This document shows, piece by piece, positions 1 to 6,679 of a DNA stretch of 9,626 bases. Source of the stretch: Candidatus Aminicenantota bacterium (lineage in GTDB: Bacteria > Acidobacteriota > Aminicenantia > Aminicenantales > UBA8522); assembly GCA_016934895.1 (NCBI GenBank), contig JAFGRZ010000145.1:1-9626 (forward strand). The letters are read 5' to 3'. The stretch's first letter is position 1, and each line of letters starts with the position of its first letter. A program made the translations under genes and the position numbers. The notes under the pieces were generated by a model. It searched no databases. It was not told the DNA's origin and saw only the letters and a program-made list of their open reading frames with translations.

Positions 1-102
1 CTTCTGGTCATTATCCTGCAGAATACGGTGACGCTCTTTTTCGCGCCCGTCATTATGCGACGCCGGCAGATCGGTCGTAACGAATGGAGAGAGGGCCGGT
101 GA
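1..102 (+). CDS. C-terminal end of a membrane protein (partial)
   Basis: Reading frame 1 is open from the window edge to a TGA at 100-102, giving 33 residues. The first ~19 are hydrophobic (LLVIILQNTVTLFF...), followed by a strongly basic tail (RRRQIGRN...). This is the pattern of a last transmembrane helix with a cytosolic positive tail. The family cannot be told from so short a piece. It lies on the same strand as the zinc-ribbon membrane gene that starts 66 nt after its stop, so the two could be co-transcribed. Confidence 0.55.
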   Translation, partial: LLVIILQNTVTLFFAPVIMRRRQIGRNEWREGR

Positions 103-130
103 ATGCGAGCGAGATCACAATTTCAGCCGT

Positions 131-147
131 CCTGTCCCCTGGACAGG
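131..147 (+). promoter_or_regulatory. Short GC hairpin just upstream of a ribosome binding site
   Basis: CCTGTCC (131-137) and GGACAGG (141-147) form a perfect 7-bp stem with a 3-nt loop. It ends 8 nt before the strong Shine-Dalgarno AAGGAGG (156-162) of the gene at 169. There is no T-run after it, so it does not look like a terminator. It could stabilise the downstream mRNA, act as an operator palindrome, or be chance. Confidence 0.3.
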
Positions 148-168
148 GTGTAGCTAAGGAGGTATAGA

Positions 169-756
169 ATGTCCGCCTTATCGGGAAAAATGAGCACGCT
201 GGTCCTCTTTGTTCTTCTTTTACTTGGCGTGGCTTTTTTGTTGACCCCCCTGGTCCTGGCTCCGCTGGGGGTGTTCACGGGTATGGCCAGGGGCCTTCAC
301 CAGGTCACGGTCAACGGATTCGATTTTTTCGGAATCCGGCCCTGGTTCCCGTTTGTCCCGTTATGGTCGGTGTCCTTTGTCTTTTTCATCGTCTGGATCG
401 CCGTCGTCATCTGGGTCTACAAGGACGCCGAGCGCCGCGGGATGAGCGGCCTGCTTTGGGCGCTGCTGGTTTTCATCGGCAACCTGATCGGTCTCTTGAT
501 CTACCTGATCGTCCGGCAAGACCATCCGTCGAGGGAGGAACAGGGGACTGCGGGCGTCGGCCCGCCGGCGACGGTTTCTTCGTCCGAAAGCAAAGAGATG
601 GTCTGTGCGGCCTGCGGAAAACCGGTGGAAAGACACTTCGTCTTTTGTCCCCATTGCGGCGCTTCCCTCCAGCCGGTCTGCAAGAGCTGCGGAAAGGCGG
701 TCGATTCCGCCTGGAAGGTTTGCCCGCATTGCGGCGCTTCGCTTAAAACGGAATAG
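169..756 (+). CDS. Three-helix membrane protein with C-terminal double zinc ribbon
   Basis: The protein has 195 residues. Hydrophobic segments lie at about 9-31, 66-84 and 93-115. The last two are joined by a charged turn (KDAERRG, 85-91), and the third ends in a GNLIGLLIYLIVR-like stretch that recalls the short PLDc_N-type membrane hairpin. A low-complexity linker (118-143) leads to two tandem CxxC zinc ribbons: C146/C149 with C160/C163, and C171/C174 with C185/C188. Both ribbons end in a CPHCGASL block, so they look like an internal duplication. Such double ribbons (DZR/zinc-ribbon families) usually bind zinc and mediate protein or nucleic acid contacts; the specific role here is unknown. 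The ATG at 169 is chosen because AAGGAGG (156-162) sits 6 nt upstream; an internal ATG at 190 has no such site. A terminator-like hairpin follows the gene. Confidence 0.85.
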   Translation: MSALSGKMSTLVLFVLLLLGVAFLLTPLVLAPLGVFTGMARGLHQVTVNGFDFFGIRPWFPFVPLWSVSFVFFIVWIAVVIWVYKDAERRGMSGLLWALLVFIGNLIGLLIYLIVRQDHPSREEQGTAGVGPPATVSSSESKEMVCAACGKPVERHFVFCPHCGASLQPVCKSCGKAVDSAWKVCPHCGASLKTE

Positions 757-763
757 ACCTTGT

Positions 764-804
764 GGGAGCGGTCCTCTCCGGAGAATCGCCTCCCCATTTG
801 TTTT
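764..804 (+). terminator. Possible rho-independent terminator after the zinc-ribbon gene
   Basis: GGGAG (764-768) pairs with CTCCC (790-794), extended by CG/CG across a one-base bulge. A TCTCCGGAGA palindrome (775-784) lies inside, and a T-rich tail (TTTGTTTTC, 796-804 region) follows. It lies 8 nt after the stop at 754-756. The bulge and imperfect T-run make this a moderate call. The palindrome could instead be an interspersed REP-like element. Confidence 0.4.
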
Positions 805-869
805 CGGACAGTGGATATTTCTCGGCCGGGAGATACAATAGATCCTCCGGGGCCGGCGGAACATAAAAA

Positions 870-1607
870 ATGGGTCGAATCGATATGGGGAAAAAACAAA
901 AAAGGCCGGGCAAAGAGGTGATCAAGCCTGATCGAAACGAACGAAAACGACCTGGAGACGCCCTTCCCGAGCGGATCCTCGAGGCGATCCGGCATGAGGC
1001 CGAGGCGTGCTTCCGTAACGCTCGGGGCAGCCACAGCTGGGATCATACGCAGCGGGTTTACCAGCTCTGTCTCCGCATCGGCCGCAAGGAAGGAGCCGAC
1101 CTTGAGATCCTGAAATTGGCCGCGCTGCTTCATGATATCGGGCGGGAAGCGGAGGACCGGACGGACGGCCGAGTCTGCCATGCCCGAGAAAGCGCCGAGC
1201 GAGCCCGGCGAATATTGACGATAAATGGAATTGACAAGAAGCGGATGACCGCCGTCGTTCGTTGCATCGAAACCCACCGCTTCAGAGGGCGCGATCTTCC
1301 GGATTCACTCGAGGGAAAGGTGTTATTTGACGCCGATAAGCTGGATTCGATCGGGGCCGTGGGCATCGGCCGGGCGTTTCTTTTCGCGGGCGAAGTCGGC
1401 GCCCGGCTGCATGATCCAAAAATCCAGGTGGACCAAACCCAGCCCTACAGCCAGGAAGACTCCGCCTACCGCGAATTCCTGGTCAAACTCAGCAAGATCA
1501 AGGACCGCATTTTCACCCGGGAAGGGCGGCGGATCGCCCGGGACCGCCACCGGTTCATGACGGAGTACTTCAAACGGCTGAACAGGGAAACCGCCGGCAG
1601 GATCTAG
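870..1607 (+). CDS. HD-domain metal-dependent phosphohydrolase (YedJ/YpgQ-like)
   Basis: The 245-residue protein has the HD-superfamily metal ligands in order: the H of WDHTQRV (H59), the HD pair in LLHDIG (H88-D89), and the aspartates of FDADKLDSIGAVGIGRAF (D154/D156). An ETH motif at 134-136 lies between them. The DADKLDSIGAVGIGR block is typical of the single-domain YedJ/YpgQ-type branch. Some members of that branch have nucleotide pyrophosphatase or phosphohydrolase activity, but the substrate cannot be read from sequence. The first ~30 residues are very basic and lysine/arginine-rich, and lie outside the HD domain. Neither ATG 870 nor the in-frame ATG 885 has a good Shine-Dalgarno, so the start is uncertain. 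TACAAT at 834-839 could be a -10 element, but no convincing -35 is seen. The gene converges on the trehalose operon, with 113 nt between stops. Confidence 0.85.
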   Translation: MGRIDMGKKQKRPGKEVIKPDRNERKRPGDALPERILEAIRHEAEACFRNARGSHSWDHTQRVYQLCLRIGRKEGADLEILKLAALLHDIGREAEDRTDGRVCHARESAERARRILTINGIDKKRMTAVVRCIETHRFRGRDLPDSLEGKVLFDADKLDSIGAVGIGRAFLFAGEVGARLHDPKIQVDQTQPYSQEDSAYREFLVKLSKIKDRIFTREGRRIARDRHRFMTEYFKRLNRETAGRI

Positions 1608-1720
1608 GATCGTGTCCCGTCAAACTTCCCCGCCGCGGAGCGTCTTCAGGGATCCTTCCAAAGCCAAACAGTCCGGGAGACGAAACGGCGGTTTCCCCGC
1701 CCGCCGCGCGGTTCAAGGCC

Positions 1721-2932
1721 TCAGGAATGGATGATATCGTTGTAGAGTTCCAGGTGATCGGACAACAACCGGGTGATGAGAAAATTCCTCTTGACCGTTT
1801 CGTGGCCGTTTTTGCCCAGCCTTTCCGCAAGCGCCGGCGTTTCCAAGATCTGAAGGATTCGCCGGGCGAATGTATTTTCATCGTTCGGCGCCACCAGAAA
1901 ACCGCTCTCACCGTCCGTGATCTGAAGGGGTATCCCCCCCACGTTCGAGGCCACCACGGGCTTCTTTTTCCAGAGCGCCTCGGTGACGGTCAGGCCGAAT
2001 CCCTCCTTTTTTGATTTCTGGATGATGACGGTGCTCGCTCCCTGCAGGACATTGACCAGGATATCGTTTTCGACCGTCTTCAGGATGACGTCCCCGTTCT
2101 CGGTCATTCCGCGGGCTTTGGCCTCGATTCTCTCGAAGACCTCCAGCCCCTCGGGGTCATCCGGCGCCATGCTGCCGCAGAGGACCAGGCGGCAGTCGAC
2201 CTTTTTCCGGACCTGCTCGAAGACACGCAGCACGCCTTCGGGGTCCTTGTGCCGGTCGAAGCGGGAGACCTGGGTGAGCAGAGGCTTGTCGGTGGGGATA
2301 GTGAATTTTTTGAGATATTTATTGACGTCGGCCGTCGCGAGCTCCTTGTTCTTGGAGGCCAGGGGGTCGATGGCGGGCGGGATGATCCGCTGCTGGATCG
2401 GCAGATCGAGCTTCCGGTATTTTTCGCTGGAGACGATGACCGCGTCGTACCGGAGGATAAATCTTTTCAGGTAGTCCCAGATCTCAGGGTTGGGCCCGGA
2501 CAGGTCGATGTGACACCTCCAAACCCAGGGCTGCCGTTTTTTGTAGTGCATGATCAAAGGCAGAGGCTGGGGATCATGGATGACGACGCAGTCGTGGCGG
2601 ATATGGGTGAAAACGGAAAAATCCTCGCTGGCCTGGGTGTAGAGACGCTTTTTCATCTCGGTGAGGTTGATCTTGTCGCCCTGGAGGGCGTTGTGGAATT
2701 TCTTGGTGATGGTGAAGAAGTCGGGCCGGCCGTGCAGGACATTCCAGTCGACGTCCAGGCCGATGTCGTTCATCAGCGGGAGGAGGGAGACCAGGATCTC
2801 GGCGACGCCGCCGCCCTGGAAGGTGGAGTTGAAATGGATGATGTGCCGGCCGTAAAGGCGCCTGGCCTTCTGGTAGAGGGAAGAGATGGCTTCATCTCCC
2901 ACGATCTTGTAGTAGTCGACGACTCTATTCAT
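1721..2932 (-). CDS. treT: Trehalose glycosyltransferring synthase (TreT-type GT4 glycosyltransferase)
   Basis: The 403-residue protein has the GT-B fold layout of family GT4. Its N-terminal half carries FQGGGVAEIL (38-47), FFTITKKFHNALQG (72-85), HDPQPLPL (119-126) and WRCHIDLS (138-145). These match what I recall of archaeal and Thermotoga TreT proteins. The C-terminal half carries SRFDRHKDP (223-231) and the nucleotide-sugar EX7E motif, E310-GFGLTVT-E318. TreT makes trehalose reversibly from NDP-glucose and free glucose in the cytosol. The start ATG overlaps the last codons of otsAB by 8 nt, and GGAG lies just upstream within that gene, which suggests translational coupling. The length is normal and no key motif is lost. 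A related trehalose phosphorylase or other GT4 activity is the main alternative. No clear terminator follows (1608-1720). Confidence 0.85.
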   Translation of the reverse strand: MNRVVDYYKIVGDEAISSLYQKARRLYGRHIIHFNSTFQGGGVAEILVSLLPLMNDIGLDVDWNVLHGRPDFFTITKKFHNALQGDKINLTEMKKRLYTQASEDFSVFTHIRHDCVVIHDPQPLPLIMHYKKRQPWVWRCHIDLSGPNPEIWDYLKRFILRYDAVIVSSEKYRKLDLPIQQRIIPPAIDPLASKNKELATADVNKYLKKFTIPTDKPLLTQVSRFDRHKDPEGVLRVFEQVRKKVDCRLVLCGSMAPDDPEGLEVFERIEAKARGMTENGDVILKTVENDILVNVLQGASTVIIQKSKKEGFGLTVTEALWKKKPVVASNVGGIPLQITDGESGFLVAPNDENTFARRILQILETPALAERLGKNGHETVKRNFLITRLLSDHLELYNDIIHS

Positions 2933-5117
2933 GCTCCGACCTCGCTAATTTTTTGAGCAGGCTGCGAACCGCGGTCACATCGTCCAGATTATTCCTGGCG
3001 CGCGTCGGGCCCATACCGACCTTGATTGAATAGGCGGTCTCGGGGAGTACGGCGAAGAGGTCTTCGTCTGTCCGGTCGTCACCGATCGCCAGGATAAAAT
3101 CCCAGTCTTTCCCGGAGACGAGCCGCAGAGCGGCCCGGCCTTTGTTGATTCCCGGGTTCCGGACTTCCAGAACCTTGTTGCCCTCCAGGACCTCGAGGTT
3201 CAGCTCTGAAGCGATCGTCAAGAGATCTTCCTTGACTTCGCGCATCCTCAGGAGGGCGATCTCGGCATCCACCTTGCGATAATGAAGAGCCAGGGAAAAA
3301 TCCTTTTCCTCGAGGAATGCACCCGGCGTTCGGTCCACGTACTGATTCAGGACTTCCGCCACCTCGCTCTTCCAGTCGGCCTGAGCCGGCTCGAGCGTTG
3401 CCCACTCCAAACCGCGCTCCCTGATCCAGGCGCCGTGTTCGACGATCAGGCTGAGGTCCAGCTCTCCCAACCAGCTCTCGAGTGTCTTCCGAGTCCGCCC
3501 GCTGATGACGACGACATGGCTGCCGGCCTGCCCGGACAACGTCCGCAACAGGGTTTTGAGTTCCTCGTCGGGGACGGCCTGCTCGGGCCGGGCTGCGAAA
3601 GGCACCAAGGTCCCGTCAAAATCCAGGAGAAGGAGCGCCCGCCTCGCCCGTCGGAATTCGCCGGCCATTTTCTCCCGGGTGCTCTCGTCGAGCTTTCTTT
3701 CGGCCAGTTCTTCCTGGATTTTCCTGATCTTCCGGAGTTCGGCCATGAACTCATCGGCCCAACGCAGGACCGTGAACCGGCTGAGCCTTTTTTGCATGTT
3801 CTCCATCCGGCTGCGTTGTTCTTCCTCGGGCATCCGCACGGCCTGGCCGATGGCCTCGGCCACCTCCTCATGGTTGTTGGGGTTCACCAGGATGGCGTCT
3901 CCCAGTTCCTTGGCGCTTCCGGCCATCTCGCTGAGGATCAGGACCCCGAGCCGGTCGGTCCGCGCGGCCACGAACTCCTTGGCGATCAGGTTCATGCCGT
4001 CGCGGAGCGGAGTCACCAGAGCGATGTCGGCCGCATGATAATAGGCCGCCAGAGTCTTGAAAGGCAAGAAGCGATAAAGATACCAGATGGGTATCCAGCC
4101 GATCGTCCCGTACCGCCCGTTGATCCGGCCGACCAGTTCGTCGACCCGGCTCTTGAGCTGGGCGTATGCTTCCACGGCCGTGCGCGAGGGGACGGCGACC
4201 ATGATCAGGGTGACCTTTTCCCGGAATTCAGGGTTCTTTTCCAGGAAGAGTTCGAAGGCTTCGAGACGCTGGGGAATTCCCTTGGTATAGTCCAGCCTGT
4301 CCACCGAGAGGATGATCTTCCGGCCGGCCAGCTTTTTGCGGATCTTGGCGATCTCCCCCTGGACTTCCGGCGTGGAGACGACCGAATGAAACCGCTCGTA
4401 ATCGATACCCATGGGAAGGGCCTCGACCTTCACCAGCCGGCTGCCCGTATTCACCTGCCAGTTGAGATGATCGTAGTGGATCAGGTGGCGGACGCTATCC
4501 AGGAAATGGTGGGCATACCGGAAGGTGTGGAATCCCACCAGGTCGGCTCCGAGCATCCCCCTCACGATCTCCTCCCGCCAGGGAAGGAGGCGGAAAATCT
4601 CAAAGGAAGGAAAAGGGATGTGCAGGAAAAAACCGACCGAAGCCCCGGGCAGCCGCTCCTTGATCAGGGCGGGCAAAAGAAGCAGATGGTAGTCGTGGAT
4701 CCAGATCTCGTCGCCCGGCTCGGCGATTTCGAGCGCCGCCTGACAGAACTTTTCGTTGACCCGCCTATAGACCGTCCAGTAATTCTTGTTGTAGGCGGCA
4801 TAAAGGGGAAAATAATGGAAAAGCGGCCAGATGGTCTTGTTGGAGAAACCGTAATAATACTGCTCGATCTCATGGCCGGACAGAAAAACGGGGCGGCAGC
4901 TTTCCACGGTCAGATTCTGAACGATCTGTTTTTCGTCCTCGGGCGTGATTTTCGATCCCGGCAGGCCGGGCCAGCCGATCCAGGCGCTCGGCCGGGACCT
5001 GTAGAACGAGCGGAGCCCCGTGGCCAGCCCTCCGGCGCTGGATTCCAGGCTCAACCTTCCATTTTTCTTGCCGAAACTGAAAGGGAGGCGGTTGGATATC
5101 GTGATCAGTTTTCCCAT
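2925..5117 (-). CDS. otsAB: Bifunctional trehalose-6-phosphate synthase/phosphatase (OtsA-OtsB fusion)
   Basis: The protein has 730 residues. Residues ~1-465 are a GT20 synthase: SNR (R10), the GGL loop (29-31), WPLFHY (W97), WIHDYHL (D142), SVDRLDYTKG (R274, K279), SRT (R312) and LRDGMNLIAKE (D373, E381). These correspond to the UDP-glucose and glucose-6-phosphate binding residues of E. coli OtsA. Residues ~490-730 are a HAD phosphatase: LDFDGTL (D499, D501), VISGR (S539), NKG (K659) and GDDRTDED (D680-D684). The protein would make trehalose-6-phosphate and dephosphorylate it in one polypeptide. All catalytic motifs are present in both halves, so both should be active. ATG 5117 is the first start after an in-frame stop, but it has no clear Shine-Dalgarno. 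The candidate promoter at 5151-5179 would give a short leader of about 27 nt. It heads a two-gene operon with treT. Confidence 0.95.
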   Translation of the reverse strand: MGKLITISNRLPFSFGKKNGRLSLESSAGGLATGLRSFYRSRPSAWIGWPGLPGSKITPEDEKQIVQNLTVESCRPVFLSGHEIEQYYYGFSNKTIWPLFHYFPLYAAYNKNYWTVYRRVNEKFCQAALEIAEPGDEIWIHDYHLLLLPALIKERLPGASVGFFLHIPFPSFEIFRLLPWREEIVRGMLGADLVGFHTFRYAHHFLDSVRHLIHYDHLNWQVNTGSRLVKVEALPMGIDYERFHSVVSTPEVQGEIAKIRKKLAGRKIILSVDRLDYTKGIPQRLEAFELFLEKNPEFREKVTLIMVAVPSRTAVEAYAQLKSRVDELVGRINGRYGTIGWIPIWYLYRFLPFKTLAAYYHAADIALVTPLRDGMNLIAKEFVAARTDRLGVLILSEMAGSAKELGDAILVNPNNHEEVAEAIGQAVRMPEEEQRSRMENMQKRLSRFTVLRWADEFMAELRKIRKIQEELAERKLDESTREKMAGEFRRARRALLLLDFDGTLVPFAARPEQAVPDEELKTLLRTLSGQAGSHVVVISGRTRKTLESWLGELDLSLIVEHGAWIRERGLEWATLEPAQADWKSEVAEVLNQYVDRTPGAFLEEKDFSLALHYRKVDAEIALLRMREVKEDLLTIASELNLEVLEGNKVLEVRNPGINKGRAALRLVSGKDWDFILAIGDDRTDEDLFAVLPETAYSIKVGMGPTRARNNLDDVTAVRSLLKKLARSEHE

Positions 5118-5150
5118 TGGCGGCGATGATCAAAAAAGGGATTGACTTTT

Positions 5151-5179
5151 ATCCTAATCGATAGCGCCCGGGATGGCAA
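5151..5179 (-). promoter_or_regulatory. Candidate sigma-70 promoter for otsAB-treT
   Basis: On the - strand, TTGCCA (5174-5179) and TAGGAT (5151-5156) are separated by 17 nt, five of six and four of six matches to the consensus hexamers. Transcription would start near 5144, about 27 nt before the otsAB ATG. It lies back to back with the pfp promoter. Confidence 0.5.
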
Positions 5180-5195
5180 GCGAAAAAGCGGATTC

Positions 5196-5224
5196 TTGAC
5201 AGGGGAGGCCCGGCGGCGTATATT
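5196..5224 (+). promoter_or_regulatory. Near-consensus sigma-70 promoter for the phosphofructokinase gene
   Basis: TTGACA (5196-5201) is a perfect -35 element and TATATT (5219-5224) is a -10 element with one mismatch, separated by exactly 17 nt. A start near 5231 leaves a leader of roughly 115 nt before the ATG at 5346. This is one of the two strongest promoter matches in the window and supports the start at 5346 rather than the upstream in-frame ATG at 5142. Confidence 0.75.
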
Positions 5225-5282
5225 CTTGAAACCGGACGCCTCCCTCGGCGCCGCCTGCGACGCCGGCGACGATCGACGCTCC

Positions 5283-5324
5283 CCTCCGAAACGGATATTT
5301 CCATTCCGTCGGTCCTTGCGGAGG
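5283..5324 (+). promoter_or_regulatory. Nested hairpin in the leader of the phosphofructokinase mRNA
   Basis: CCTCCG (5283-5288) pairs with CGGAGG (5319-5324). Inside it, ACGGA (5291-5295) pairs with TCCGT (5305-5309) around a 9-nt loop. The structure ends 8 nt before the Shine-Dalgarno AAGGAG (5333-5338). No T-run follows, so it is not a plain terminator. It may affect mRNA stability or ribosome access. It does not match a riboswitch class I recognise. Confidence 0.4.
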
Positions 5325-5345
5325 CGCTTAAAAAGGAGAACGGCC

Positions 5346-6548
5346 ATGGCCAACGTCAAGACGAAAAAAGGCATCATCGGGATCCTCACCGGCGGCGGCG
5401 ACGTCCCCGGGCTCAACCCGGCCATCCGGGCGGTCACCATCCGGGCCATTCATGAGGGCTACGATGTCATCGGCATCCGCCGGGGCTGGGCCGGGCTGAT
5501 CGAGATCAACCGGGATGAACTCACCGATGAAACGGAATGCGGCCAGGTTCTGACCGAGGAAATCGTCAACAAGATCGGTCGGACCGGAGGCACCTTCCTT
5601 CACACTTCCCGGACGCGGCCGAGCCACGTCCCGTATGTCAACGTGCCGACCCATCTGCGCGGCAAATACAAGGATAGATTCAACGATCTTACCGAGGAAG
5701 TTCTGAAAAACATTGAACGGTTGGGGATCGATTATCTCATCCCCATCGGCGGGGATGATACGCTGAGCTACGCCTGCACTCTCCACCAGAAAGGCGTCAA
5801 GATCATCGCGATCCCCAAGACGATGGATAATGACGTCCCCGGCACCGATTATTGCCTCGGCTTCAGCACCTGCGTCACCCGGACGATCAGCCTGACCCAT
5901 GCGTTGCGGACGACGGCCGGTTCCCACGAGCGATTTCTCTGCATCGAGGTCTTCGGCCGTTACGCCGGCTTCACCGCCCTCCTTCCCACGATGGCCGGGG
6001 CGGCCAACCGCTGTGTCATTCCCGAATACAGATTCAACATGGAGCGGCTCTGCGAGTTATTGACCGAGGACCGGGCCGAGAATCCCAGCCTTTATTCGGT
6101 CGTCCTCGTCTCCGAGGGCGCCATGGTCGAAGGCAAGGAGATGGTCTATTTCAGCCAAGAGACGGACATGTACGGACACAAAAAACTCGGGGGCTTCGGC
6201 GATTATGTCGCGGATCAGCTCAAAGAGCTCTCGCCCAAGTTCAACGACGGCCGGCGGATCAACGTCATCAACCAGAAGCTGAGCTACCTCGTCCGCTGCG
6301 GGGACCCCGACGCCGTCGATTCGATCGTCCCGATGGCCTTCGGCAACGTGGCGCTGGATCTCATCATGGACAAAAAATCAGGGCGGATGGTCTGCCTGCG
6401 CAACGGCGAGTACGACGACGTGCCCATCGAAACGGTGATCAGCAAGAAAAAAATGGTCGATGTCGACAAATATTATGACCGCGACCGTCTCCGCCCGCTC
6501 TACAAGAGCTTCCGCCAGAAGCCGCTGTTCATCATGACCAGCGACTGA
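5346..6548 (+). CDS. pfp: 6-phosphofructokinase, predicted pyrophosphate-dependent
   Basis: The start at 5346 has AAGGAG (5333-5338) 7 nt upstream, and the protein then begins directly with the family's GIIGILTGGGDVPGLN (residues 9-24). The in-frame ATG at 5142 would add 68 arginine-rich residues and lie upstream of the promoter. The 400-residue enzyme phosphorylates fructose-6-phosphate. Two positions separate ATP from PPi enzymes: the second D of GGDDT (D138, where E. coli PfkA has G104) and the K of PKTMDND (K158, where E. coli has G124). Both have the PPi-type residue. The catalytic base is D161. FGR (203-205), SEGA (E257) and the R317 region complete the sugar-phosphate site. It is longer than the ~320-residue bacterial PfkA, as is common in PPi-type and related long clades. 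A PPi-PFK is reversible and can serve glycolysis and gluconeogenesis. A possible terminator follows. Confidence 0.92.
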   Translation: MANVKTKKGIIGILTGGGDVPGLNPAIRAVTIRAIHEGYDVIGIRRGWAGLIEINRDELTDETECGQVLTEEIVNKIGRTGGTFLHTSRTRPSHVPYVNVPTHLRGKYKDRFNDLTEEVLKNIERLGIDYLIPIGGDDTLSYACTLHQKGVKIIAIPKTMDNDVPGTDYCLGFSTCVTRTISLTHALRTTAGSHERFLCIEVFGRYAGFTALLPTMAGAANRCVIPEYRFNMERLCELLTEDRAENPSLYSVVLVSEGAMVEGKEMVYFSQETDMYGHKKLGGFGDYVADQLKELSPKFNDGRRINVINQKLSYLVRCGDPDAVDSIVPMAFGNVALDLIMDKKSGRMVCLRNGEYDDVPIETVISKKKMVDVDKYYDRDRLRPLYKSFRQKPLFIMTSD

Positions 6549-6559
6549 AGCGGGCGAGT

Positions 6560-6610
6560 GCTCGTAGCGCCTCCCTCAGGCGGCATCGTCGACGAGCTCT
6601 ATTTCCTTTC
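6560..6610 (+). terminator. Possible terminator or REP-like palindrome after the phosphofructokinase gene
   Basis: An outer stem GCTCGT (6560-6565)/ACGAGC (6592-6597) encloses an inner hairpin CGCCT (6568-6572)/AGGCG (6578-6582) with a 5-nt loop. A T-rich tail (TCTATTTCCTTTC, 6598-6610) follows. It starts 12 nt after the stop codon. The T-tract is interrupted, so the call is moderate. It would not act on the convergent gene, because there is no matching A-run on its left side. Confidence 0.4.
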
Positions 6611-6679
6611 ATATACTCTATCGTCAATCCTCACTTGCCCCTCGGCGGCGGACTCATGGGATTTTGGCAATGCTTCCAT

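Noticed and set aside
501..1277. 258-codon - strand frame across the zinc-ribbon gene and the HD gene
   Set aside because: It is antisense to two supported genes and to the terminator-like hairpin between them.
1686..1706. CGGCGG/CCGCCG inverted repeat after treT as a terminator
   Set aside because: The loop is 9 nt, the sequence is simple GC repeat, and there is no T-run in either direction.
2249..2956. 235-codon + strand frame opposite treT
   Set aside because: It is the antisense of conserved GT4 motifs and is rich in D, G and V without domain features.
3282..5129. 615-codon open frame on the + strand opposite otsAB
   Set aside because: It is antisense to a gene with complete catalytic motifs, and its product is a low-complexity mix rich in D, P, G, Q and H. 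It is a GC-rich shadow frame.
5142..5345. N-terminal extension of the phosphofructokinase from the in-frame ATG at 5142
   Set aside because: It would add 68 arginine-rich residues with no family match, begins upstream of the strong promoter, and ignores the well-spaced AAGGAG before ATG 5346.
6599..6679. 26-codon - strand ORF starting directly after the TGA of the YtfJ-TPR gene
   Set aside because: The stop-start arrangement is suggestive, but there is no separate ribosome binding site, the peptide has no recognisable features, and it overlaps the terminator region of the convergent gene.
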